In this document: positions 32,685 through 42,604 of the stretch, in pieces | How positions within the stretch are numbered: position 1 is the first letter of the stretch | How the letters are laid out: each line of letters starts with the position of its first letter | Source: Adiantum capillus-veneris | Taxonomy: Eukaryota > Streptophyta > Polypodiopsida > Polypodiales > Pteridaceae | Assembly (NCBI GenBank): GCA_014529385.2 | Contig: CM043945.1 | Location: forward strand, 144,691,741-144,755,740 | Direction of reading: 5' to 3' | Length of the DNA stretch: 64,000 nucleotides | Notes under the pieces: model-generated | Told to the model about the DNA's origin: nothing | Database searches by the model: none | Seen by the model: the letters and a program-made list of their open reading frames with translations, nothing else | Program-made: the position numbers and the translations under genes

Positions 32685-33456
32685 GCCTTCACTTTGTCAG
32701 GATCTGCTTCAATCCCATTCTCTGAGATCATATGCCCCAAAAAATTCACTCTTGGTTGAGCAAGATGACATTTCTTTGGGTTGAGTTGACCTCCACTTTC
32801 ATCATATTGCTTCAATGCCATCCCAAGCTTTGCACAATGATCCTTTCTAGAGCTATAAACACAAAATTCATCAATAAGATCCTTCACAAACTTGCCAAGA
32901 AAGGGAGAGAACACCTTGTTGACGCGCTTTTGATACCACGCACAACCATTCATAAGGCCAAAAGGAAGTACACAATAACAGAAGCATCCCCATGGCGTGA
33001 TAAATGTGGTCTTCTTTCGATCTTCCAAAGCCAAGGTGAGCTGAAAATATCCAGAGAATCCGTCACATACGCTATACCTCTCATGCCCTGCAATAGAATC
33101 AAGTATGTCATCTATGAAAGGAAGAGGGTATGGATCCCTCTTCATGGCTGCGTTTAGAGGCTTAAAATCAACACATATCCTCCACTTTCCATCCTTCTTG
33201 GGTGTGACAACAACAGGACTCACCCATTCTGCAGTGCTCACAGGACATATGAAACCTGCTTCAACAAGCTTGTCTACCTCTTCCTTTAAAGCATTAAGTT
33301 GTACCTGTCCCATTCTCCTTAGCTTTTGGCGTACGCGCTGAGATCCTTCCTTGATTGGAATGTGGATTTCCTCTCCCTTAAAGCCTCTAATTTCCTCATA
33401 AGAAGTGATGAATAAATGGGGAAATTGTTGTATCATATGTAGGTACTCACTCTTCT
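32624..33456 (-). pseudogene. Gypsy reverse transcriptase (minus strand)
   Basis: The frame from 33436 contains all RT blocks: W-V-S-P-V-V-V-T-P-K-K-D-G, R-I-C-V-D-F-K-P-L-N, F-S-G-Y-F-Q-L, F-G-L-M-N-G, and the active-site block as D-L-I-D-E-F-C-V-Y-S. The motif expected there is x-D-D, so the second catalytic Asp is Glu. The C-terminal end runs into another frame near 32680. Upstream it was continuous with gag-protease before the 131-bp-LTR element inserted: the reading frame is preserved across 33456/38977 once the element and one copy of its target duplication are discounted. Confidence 0.92.
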
Positions 33457-33587
33457 TGTCAGGCCAAGGGCAAGGCTAAGGGCCAGGATAGACATGCGGT
33501 CAAGGGGCGCTATATTTAGGGGCTAGGAGTCTATATATGGCACGGTTGGGTGGAGAGTTGCATGGTCCAGTCCCCCGCGGTCTTACA
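33457..33587 (+). repeat. 5' LTR (131 bp) of the short-LTR element
   Basis: Nearly identical to 38846-38976, differing at a few positions. TATATTTA (about 33511) and TCTATATATGG (33530-33540) could serve as TATA boxes. Confidence 0.95.
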
Positions 33588-33588
33588 T

Positions 33589-33600
33589 TGGTATCAGAGC
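33589..33600 (+). other. primer-binding site, initiator tRNA-Met
   Basis: TGGTATCAGAGC lies one base after the LTR. Confidence 0.92.
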
Positions 33601-34140
33601 TAGGTGGAGAGGAAGCAGGGGGGAGCCATGGAAAAAGAGAAAGCATGACCTTCTCTCTCGCTCTCTCTTTCTCTTTGGGCGAGCTTCCAAGGAAGGGAAA
33701 AGCCTAGCTATGGCTACATGTTTAAACGTGGCATCTCTTTCTCTATCTCGGGCTTTGAGGAAGGAGAAAGGAGGAACGAGCAACATGCAAAGGCATACAA
33801 AGTCGGGGTTGCTCAACCGAGGAAGGGGCAATCGAAGGCAGCGTGTGTATGCCAGCTCGTGTCGGGAAGGGGCAGATTTTCGACCATCTCAGAAGCGCCT
33901 GGGGTTTAGCTGACGGATGCGCGCCGAGATTCGTAGTGTTTTTCGCTTCTGCAGCACTGCTCGAATCTGGCCCATGCATGAGTGGTGTCTTCCTCTGCTT
34001 CTGCGTAGTCGGCAGCCGCCATGGCGCCATAGGTTTCACATGCAAATTGTATTTTTAGTTAAAAAAAAAAACAAAAATTGGCACTTTCTTTTGGCCGCCC
34101 AAGGGAGGGTGGCCTAGGGTCATCCTAAGCACCCCTCCCA

Positions 34141-34229
34141 CGCAGGGAGGAGGTTGCCTGCGATGTGCAGGATTGCACATCGCAGGGAGGAGGTTGCCTG
34201 CGATCTTGTGCAGGATTGCACAAGATCGC
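34141..34229 (+). repeat. duplicated hairpin with compensating arm changes
   Basis: A 24-bp direct repeat (34141-34164 and 34181-34204) leads into two hairpins, 34160-34183 with 10-bp arms and 34200-34229 with 13-bp arms. Both have the loop GGAT. The arms differ (GCGATGTGCA against GCGATCTTGTGCA), yet each is perfectly paired. Confidence 0.9.
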
Positions 34230-36770
34230 CATGACGCTGCAGGTTTCAGAGATTGCGGATTTACGTGGGATGAGACCCGTCAATTTCCCGCTTGGCAAGT
34301 ATGAGTTTCCCGTGTTTTGGGAATTGAATTTTTCCACCAAGTCGTGGTCGTCAGCTACAATCAGCAAGGTGCCAAAGGCCGAAAAGCCATGTAGCCGACA
34401 AAGGGAATTGAAGTCCGCATTCCCTCAGCTATGGCATCATGCATGCTCTTGCAAGTGGTGCGGTATGCTACCGTAAGAGGAAGCTACTGCAAACCATAAC
34501 GCTTGCAAGGGGAATCCAAACATGCACAAAGACAGACACGGTTCTGAGTGTAAGTTATGATGGCATGGACACAAAGCTCCAAGGCAAGCTATATCTTGGC
34601 ATGCATGATGTTGCAGATTGACACCGTGGTAGTACAAGTCGTCACGCAATTCATGAGCATCACTGATTGGTTGGAAGACCCAGTCAAGCATGGCTTGAAT
34701 ACAAAATCCTTTTGATCAAAAGCCATGTTGCAGGGCTGGCTCCTTGTCGCCGCTTCTAGCAGACGGCGAAGAATACTTACCACGCAGTGGTATTCACAAT
34801 TCCAGGTACACCTTGCAACTGTAATCAAGTTACATATCTATTGCAGGTACTTTCATGATTCTCCATACGATGTCATTTTTGACATGGTCGATTCGTTGTT
34901 TCCATGATAGCTATATCATGGCAGGAACATACGTTGGCTATGAGCACAACAGCGTGTTTGTGAAGCAAGGCTTCAATTTGTGGGGGGTTCGGCATGGCCG
35001 ACTCCTTGTCACTGTGTCTAGAAGCGGACAGAGGACGTTTGCCACACATTACTAGCTAATTTCAGTTGAACTCCGTCGACAAGGTCGACTCTGTTTTTCC
35101 TGCTATCTGTATGGCAACAACCACTTCAGTTGGCTATTAGCAAGGCTTCAATTGATGTGAAGAAAGGCTTCAATTTACGCATCTTGCATCGCAACTGCCC
35201 ACGTTTGGTATATGCTATGAGCATACAAACTTGGGAGGGATTTGACACTATGCTTGAAGGATCTTTCATGGTGTACATGATACAAGAGGGCGTACGAGCA
35301 TACGCGACAACTCTCTCTCGCACGGAAGATTTGGCTACGAGCCACCTTTACGCGAGCTTTTCCTTTGGAATTTCATGACGACTGGTTGCAGCAACAACTA
35401 CCAGGTTAGCCAAGTTTAAGTTTTTCTTGTTTTTATTTTTCCATGTTTACACTTTACTTGGCAATTACTATCATTGTGCAAAGCAAAGTGCTTTGGCAAT
35501 TTTACATGAAGCACGGCTTCTCCCTTGTGCCGAGATACTGCCATTGACTTGGAGTCAAGGGCATTGGCACACAAGTTTGAGGAACTGGCAAAATAGGGAA
35601 TATTAGCTCACACAATTCCTACCAGTTTACACTGTGCAAGGCACTTATGGTTTTGGTTTTCACGTTTGAGGCCATCACTCTCGGCAAGGTATGCTAGCGA
35701 GATAGATTCGATTCTACCGCTTCACGCATTACACTTCCGCTAACACAATCCCAACTCTGTCAAGGACAGAGTACGGATGGATTGTTGGTTGTTATCAACA
35801 CTCAAAAATACTAAACAGAACCTAAAATTTTGACTAGATTCAACGGCAAGGTGCCACTTTCAAGTCATCCTCATACAGTCACGACCCTACATGGTAGATG
35901 GTCAAGATTTAACTTGTGTTTTCTGTTGCCTCTCTCGATGAGAGCATCAAACAGGCAAATTGTGGAATGCTTATAGGATAAGCTTCATTTCGGGCATAAG
36001 ATGTCTAAGAGCACACATTCTGGGCACACACCCACTAGAAATTTAAGGAAATTTCCTCAGCCCAGCATGCTCTTCTTTTCATTCTCTCTCTCTCTCTCTT
36101 TAAGGGAATAATGAAAATCTTCTAAGAAGCTTTTGATACATGTTTTGCTCGTGAGTCAGCCTGAGCCAAGGTGCCCTAACTCTTAGCTAGCACGTGGCTA
36201 AGATGTTACTCAAAATTAGTCTTCATCGGTTCGTCCATTGAACACTAATTTGCACACGGGCTATGAGCCACGCAGGCTAAGCGCCATTGTTAAGCCAAGG
36301 GTAAGACCCAACTATTGGCATTCTTTGGGTGATTGTTTTCAGGGAAGTATACATCAACGTTAATGGACAAGCAAGGGTCTTGCCATTCAGGATGTTTCTA
36401 GTGTCATTTTTGCACTACATGTTTTCAGTGTGACACTCCAGTTGGGTTTTTGATAAATCTTCAACTCACAGCAGCTGCTATATACAAGGAAGTATAGATG
36501 CAGCAATCAGTTGTGACAGCATGGCTGTCCACCAGAGCTAGGCAGTCCACTTGTGTGGATTCCATGTTCTCTCTATAGCACTACGGAGTGTCTATGGACA
36601 TATTGTTTTGGGGTACGACCCGGCGGGTGACTGCTACATCATCCCATAGGCATTGAGGATCACAGTTTGATCTCTCACAGTTAGCCTTTCAAGCAAGGAA
36701 TTTCGCAATCTACCACGCGGTAGTGGAAAAATTCAACTTTTGGTTGATTCCAATCAATATGTATACAATT

Positions 36771-36940
36771 GACTATGTTGATAACCGTTACCTGCTAGTT
36801 GAGCAATTTCTACACAGGGTCTTACCAAGTGGTTTGACAACGTAGATTCTATACGGTTGACTATGTTGATAACCGTTACCTACTATTTGTGCAGTTTCTA
36901 AGTAGGGTCTTACCAAGGGGTTTGACTACGTAGATGTTAA
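36771..36940 (+). repeat. 88-bp tandem duplication
   Basis: The copies start GACTATGTTGATAACCGTTA at 36771 and 36859 and differ at several positions. Confidence 0.85.
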
Positions 36941-37645
36941 CCAAAGGGGTTGGATTGCGAGGGCAACACCCATGGTTTCCAGTGCAATACTGTTTGTTTT
37001 TTTTCAGGTAGGAGACGTGCTCCTCTCCGTTGGAATACAAGTAAGTGAACATTCCGTTCAAATCTCCAGGTACGCATCTATTGATTTGGTGTTATTCCTT
37101 TTTCAGTATAAGTACGCTTGAATGTTACAGAGCCATGCCAAGGGCATGTCGGCACAAAGTATTTTGGGCCAAGTGTCCAATCTACCTTTTTGCCTTGTGC
37201 TGTTACGAACCTACTTGTAGGGTTCGATTTGGCACATGTTGTCACATGGGATACAACATGATTTAGGAACTCACGGAGCTTGGTTTAGCCAGTGTGGAGC
37301 ATGATAATGAGGGTCCCTCTCACTCGCGTCGCAGAGTGTTCGTAGTTACCTCCACACACAAGTACAACTCGTACTTGATGGATGTCACTTTTCCTGGCAT
37401 CCTTACTTGAGACATATTCCACATGTGGAGAATATGAGTCTCTGGGGCTGACACTGACGCCCAATTCGAAATGATGTGTCGCGAAGAAGTCCCTAGGTGC
37501 TGGTCGCATCCGTTCATTAGACCAATTGATGCACACAGTATCAGGAACAATTTCAGTGGCCAAAAATTGTCGGGTACTAAGTACAGACTTGTTGTGATTA
37601 CAAGTGTTGTCAAACCACCTTAACGGAAGGTCGTTTCTACATATA

Positions 37646-37823
37646 GCAAAGTATGCTACGTTCATGAGAATGTCTCATGGTTGGTTCCTAGGTGTGACCG
37701 GGTTGTCACATTCTATTATGGTCCAACTTTTGCTGCAAAGTATGCTACGTTCATGAGAAGGTCTCATGGTTGGTTCCTAGGTGTGACCGGGTTGTTACAT
37801 TCTATTATGGTCCAACTTTGTTG
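37646..37823 (+). repeat. 89-bp tandem duplication
   Basis: The copies start GCAAAGTATGCTACGTTCAT at 37646 and 37735 and differ at only two or three bases, so the duplication is young. Confidence 0.9.
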
Positions 37824-38280
37824 CAAGATTTTCACGTAAGTATCGTGGAAAGTCTCGTCATGTAATTGCGGTTTGGATATGTTTGTGTTAAATGCATGCA
37901 CACTAGGTATTATGGGCCCTAGTGTTTAACACAAATTTATTTGGAGCGGCATGCAAATCCATGGACTTTATTCTTTCTGCACCCTTTTTCATTGCTAGTG
38001 CAATGTCTCTTGCAGATTTTTTATGAGTTTACACCCTGCCATACAAGGTGATGGCTGAGTATGGATGTTAGTGATTGGTTGCTGGAACCTCCAATCTACA
38101 TTCAACCTAGTTGGTTGTGTCCATTCCATATCGAGTATATGGCTGGATACTCAATGGTTGAGTCATAGTTTTTCGTCAGTCGTGGAAGACTGTCTCTAAG
38201 TGGTTGGGGAAAGTACCTCACTCTTACTGCTGTTATTCATCCCACGTTGGATGGGTAGCTTACAAGTATTCTATTTAGTA

Positions 38281-38350
38281 CTAAAGGATATGCTAAGAGC
38301 ATACGTTAGTAAACCGTGCTAAAGGATCTGCTAAGAGCATACGTTAGCAC
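38281..38350 (+). repeat. 38-bp tandem duplication
   Basis: CTAAAGGATATGCTAAGAGC and its near copy start at 38281 and 38319. The core TATGCT-AAGA-GCATAC is a small hairpin. Confidence 0.8.
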
Positions 38351-38845
38351 AATGCATTCTGAATAGGTGATTCTCTCCTTATTCTAGAATTTGCTTCGGT
38401 TAGGTTTTCAACTTTGAACGCCTATTGTGGTGGGGTTGGATACCGACAGTTTCATAAGTCAAGGACTTAGTAGGTGTGCTGACAGAGTATGTTGGCATGT
38501 AACCTTTGTTAGGGGTGAACATGTGGTTCTGTGTGTTCCAAAAGGTTCAGAAGTCTGACATGAGGACACTCCCTATTCTATCTTTCAGTAGCTATGAGCT
38601 TTTCAAGATACTCACATGAGTTATCATGAGTTACCATTTAGATACGGGTGGTTGCAAAAGGACAACAATGTTGAAAATCAAGATGTTGCTCTTGGTTTCA
38701 TTGAACCTCCTCACTGCACGAGGTATCGGTCATATGGACAATTGGCCCGTGTAGAGGATTCCAATAAGGAAAACATCAGTGTTCTTACGAAGATACTACC
38801 ACTTGTGTTTTCGAGGACGAAAACGCTTCTCCAAGGGGGGAGTAA

Positions 38846-38976
38846 TGTCAGGCCAAGGGCAGGGCCAAGGGCCAGGATGGACATGCGGTCAAGGGGCGCT
38901 ATATTTAGGGGCTAGGAGTCTATATATGGCACGGTTGGGTGGAGAGTTGCATGGTCCAGTCCCCCGCGGTCTTACA
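38846..38976 (+). repeat. 3' LTR (131 bp) of the short-LTR element
   Basis: Pairs with 33457-33587. It is preceded by a purine tract (AAGGGGGGAGTAA, 38833-38845) and followed by the CTTCT duplication. Confidence 0.95.
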
Positions 38977-38981
38977 CTTCT

Positions 38982-41043
38982 CATGACTAATCAAGTCGGG
39001 AGACAACATACCTTGTATCAGCTCCTGTTTGACATTAGGTTGAACTTTGGGTTGCATCAGCTCTTCAATTTGCTCGTAAGGACCAGAAATATCCTCATTC
39101 TCCATAAGGCCAAGAAATCTTTGTTTCTCATCATGCTCTTCTTCAAGAAACAAGGAGGAAACATCTAGATCACTATCGCTACTATCTTCCACTTCACTGC
39201 CATCATCCCCATTGTCTTCTTCTTCACTTGAGTACTCTTCTTCATCACTTTTCTCATCAAAATCAGCATCCAAAGATTGCTTGCTAGCCATGTCAAACCT
39301 CTTCTTATCACCCCTTCTATTGTAGAGAGTGATGGTACCATGTCCCCAATCCTGTATAGCTTTGGTTGCCTGTAACCATGGTCTTCCAAGGATGAGAGGG
39401 AAAGCACCAATACCTGCGGGCATAACATGGCAATTGACCAACACTTTAACATCAAATACATCCACCTCCAAGTCCTTTACAACTCCCAAGAACCTCACCC
39501 TTGATTGGTTGGAAAGCTTTATGCGAAAACCTGAATTCTTCACCATGTTGAGTCCCAACTTTGATACACAAGCATGAGTAATAACACATACCTGTGCACC
39601 TCCATCAATATAAGCCTCTCCAATGCACTTTCTCTTATGCCATGCATCCATAGTAGGGCATATATCAGGTAGCTCATTCAAAGATAGGACTCTCACTGAC
39701 CCCCTTGTAGGCTCCTTCTTGATGGGATTGACTACGTGCTTCCATTGCCTCTTTAACTTGGGACACATCTCCATGAGTTGCCCAAAGGTAACATCAGCCT
39801 TTCTACCCACCAAATCAGCCCTTAAACTATAATTTGTTTGCCCTTCTCCCAAAGTAAAGTCGTATGCATTGTAATGTTTCCTGGGCTTTCTCTTCTTCTT
39901 CTCTTTACCTGTACCTGTTTCAACCTGTTTCCCTCTTTTATGGCTGGGACTTGCATCACTCATGTCACGATCTCTTGTAACCCTCTTACCTACAGGCATG
40001 ACCATAGCTCCCAAATCATCCTCTTTCTTCTCCAAACGGATTATGCTTACCACTTTTGTTTTGCCCTTCTCTTCTGCTGTCAATCCACTTGGTCCTGCTT
40101 CCCCTTTAATCTCAATACCATAATCTTGAGCTCGAGAAGGAATTTGTGGAGGAAGAGGAAACATGTCGCCACCCATTCTCTTTGGCTTGTCACATTGAGG
40201 GCTTTTATGACCCCATTTACCACAATTGTAGCATTGAAACATATCCCCTCTTCCAGCCATGCCTCTTCCTCTACCACCTGTATAACCCTCATTGCTTCCA
40301 TAACCACGTCCATATCCATAACTCTGACCTCTTCCACCTCCCATCATATGCACACTAAGATTCTTCATAAGACCTACAACCTCTTGCATCTCCTTGCGAA
40401 AGGCATTCACATCATGAGAAGCTTGTTGATCATAACCTGGCTCCCTGATGAGGACCCTTGGTTGCTCTACCGCTTTCACTTCAAGCTTTGGCTCGACATT
40501 GATTCCAAGTTGATGAAGATGCTCTGCTTTCCACTCTTTATTCTTTGCAATTTTAACTGCCTCCTCAAAGGTCCTTGGCTGCTTAAGCTCTAGCTTCAAG
40601 CGTAGGTTACTCCTCAAGCTTGCAAGAAACCTGCCCTTCTTCAACATGGCTGGAGGAATTTCTGCCCCCAAAGATGTACACCACTTTACCCATAACGCAT
40701 TGAATGCCTTGACAAAGTCTTCTATGGTTTGGCCTTCATCTTGTACTAAGCCTTGAATAGACTGCCATATCTTTTGTGGGTCTTCCACCTGTTGAAAGTG
40801 TGTAAGAAAAGCATGCCTTACCATTTCATAAGTCATAACTTGAGGATGTTGGGCTGATTGTAGATCCTTTTCGTTGCCTTCCAACCATTCCCTAGCATCT
40901 TCCTTCAAACAGAAGTAGAAGATTCGTAGCACCAACGCTGGGTCTTGCTTGTCAGCAAGAAGGGAAGCAAACTCCATTCTCTCAATGAAAGCTTTGGAAC
41001 TTTCATTTGATTTCCCACTAAACTCTGGAAAATTAAACGCCAT
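38982..41043 (-). pseudogene. Gypsy Gag-protease (minus strand)
   Basis: The open frame reaches back to 41124 inside the LTR, but the ATG at 41043 (M-A-F-N-F-P-E-F-S-G) outside the LTR is the likely start. Order: capsid-like Gag (FIERMEFASLL; AREWLEGNEKDL; FVKAFNALWVKW), a Gly/Arg-rich stretch, CCHC knuckle CYNCGKWGHKSPQC, a basic linker, then a protease with A-Y-I-D-G-G-A-Q-V (D-G-G where D-S/T-G is usual) and F-P-L-I-L-G-R-P-W. An acidic Ser/Asp/Glu-rich segment follows. The frame then runs by chance into the inserted element's LTR (to 38920). Before that insertion it was in frame with RT, a single Gag-Pol arrangement. Confidence 0.93.
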
Positions 41044-41083
41044 GTCTTCAAAACCTGTAAACTGAAGGTAACTTGAAGCGATT

Positions 41084-41101
41084 CCTCGGTGGCGGGCACC
41101 A
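41084..41101 (-). other. probable primer-binding site of minus-strand Gypsy
   Basis: On the minus strand, TGGTGCCCGCCACCGAGG starts 6 bases inside the 5' LTR end. It begins with TGG as PBSs do, but I cannot name the tRNA with confidence. Confidence 0.55.
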
Positions 41102-41107
41102 AAACAC

Positions 41108-41979
41108 TGTTGGGAAACAAGCAAACTGAAACACCTCTATAGTGATGTCACCCAAGAGCGTTGAAAGAGAATTACAAGACACCAAAAGCCTCTCAAAATC
41201 CTTTTGAAACACCACAAGTCCAATAGGAGTAGACTCTTGGGAATTTACTAGCCGTCGCCCACCCAAGAGACTATGTCACATAGGAGCAAAACCCTGCCAA
41301 AGCATGGATTTACAGCACACACCGACCAATGCATATGAAGACAAGAGCCTCTCCTTTCACAATCAAACATCACAAACCCACAACTTCAACATCAATTCCA
41401 CAATTCATAGATACATGCCCTCCGAATCTTTCTACACACAATTTGCCACTAGGCTGCCAAAGCCATAACCCTGCAGAGAACTAGTCGTAACCTGATGAGT
41501 ACAACTCCAATTGGGGCACTTTAAAGCTTGAGAGAAAGCTTGAAAAATGACTGGCGAGAAAGCTGGAGATGAATAAAATTGATTCCATACGCCCCCATGA
41601 GCAAAATTGACGCGAACAGAGAGCTGTCCCAGCACGACTACACGTAGAGAAGGCTAGTCGGGGCAAAAAACTGCATCCAAGAGCACCAAGGAGATAGAAC
41701 GAGCTAAAACCTACAAATTTCTGATCTTTGACTGAAATTTTTTTAGTTTTCACATGAGTTTAAGTTATACACAAGGCTCACTTCAAAAAACTCACTCACG
41801 GGCACTTACAGTAGCCCGACAGCTGTCACTAGACTAGCGACTTGTAGTGCATGTACATGTGCTTGCTAAAGAAAGCTAAAAAACCCACAAAAAGAAAGCC
41901 CACACGCCCTTTTGACATCGGGCGTCATGTCCATATGTAAAAATTTACAAAAAACGGGGTGTTAGAAATGCGCCCAACA
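41108..41979 (-). repeat. 5' LTR of minus-strand Gypsy
   Basis: 872 bp, the pair of 29357-30182. It includes a 46-bp stretch (about 41244-41289) missing from the 3' LTR. Confidence 0.92.
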
Positions 41980-42604
41980 ACATCAAATTCGACATATGAT
42001 GTCAGACTGACTCCAAATGGGCCAAAATTGGATGAGTTGCTTTAGGACTATGTAGCGGACAAGTCCATAGCCTCAAGAGTGACTAACCAACTCTACAGGC
42101 CATGTAGTCACAGAAATCAGTGATTTCAGAGTTGACAAAGCACGAAGTGATGCCGGCAAGACCAAATTTTACCAAATTCAATTTATGACTTGTTTTAAGT
42201 GTATAGAATGTGTTTATGTCAAAATTTTCAAGTTTTGCAAGAAAAAGTTGACTGCTGTAAATAATCACGATTATTTACTTTTATAAAATTTTGACTTGAA
42301 ATTGGTATCATCACCTCACCTATCACTTGTATCCACCTATTACATGCCAAATTTCAAGTATGAGGCAAAATGATCAATTATAGCTTGGAAAATTGCCAAA
42401 AAACGCAAAGAAGTCCTTGGAAGCCAAATTCTGAGTTATGAGTCACATTTTTTGATCCAAATCACCTCATATCACATACGTACACAGGGTCTATACCATG
42501 CTTAGAACCAAATTGCACCAAAAAATGTTAATTTTGATGAAAAAGTTAATAATCGTGAGTATTTACTTTTTTGCCAAGAAGGGGAAAATTTGAACTTTGC
42601 CATC
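41980..42604 (+). repeat. E1 sequence with further palindrome units
   Basis: E1 resumes after the minus-strand Gypsy. Palindromes of the leader type lie at 42257-42278 (central dinucleotide imperfect) and 42545-42566 (imperfect), 288 bases apart. The text between them (CAAATTTTACCAAATTC, TTTTGACTTG) resembles the leader units at 4400-5400. No gene seen. Confidence 0.8.

Larger units (their letters stand above)
33601..38845 (+). other. interior of short-LTR element, non-coding
   Basis: I find only frames of about 60-130 codons without domains. Recurrent wording, such as GCAAGGCTTCAATT, CTCCTTGTC.CNG and AGCATAC, gives it a shuffled look. Notable structures are a duplicated hairpin (34141-34229), tandem duplications of 88 bp (36771-36940), 89 bp (37646-37823) and 38 bp (38281-38350), and a short (TC)n at 36083-36098. 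Confidence 0.7.
33457..38976 (+). mobile_element. LTR element with very short LTRs and no clear genes
   Basis: Two 131-bp LTRs (TGTCAGGCC..GTCTTACA), a tRNA-iMet PBS, a purine-rich tract before the 3' LTR, and a perfect 5-bp target-site duplication CTTCT (33452-33456 and 38977-38981). The 5.26-kb interior has no frame with a recognised domain. Its last ~100 bases (R-G-R-K-R-F-S-K-G-G) resemble the 3' end of chromovirus-type Gypsy pol. This looks like a non-autonomous derivative (LARD-like in size, TRIM-like in LTR length). Confidence 0.93.
29357..41979 (-). mobile_element. Tat-like Gypsy retrotransposon, minus strand, interrupted
   Basis: LTRs 29357-30182 (3') and 41108-41979 (5') begin TGTTGGGCG and end CCCAACA in the element's own sense. 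The order gag, protease, RT, RNase H, a second RNase H, integrase is that of the Tat clade. It is interrupted by a 5.5-kb element at 33457-38976. The flanking pentamers (AGCGT left, ACATC right) do not match, so no target-site duplication is visible. Confidence 0.92.
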
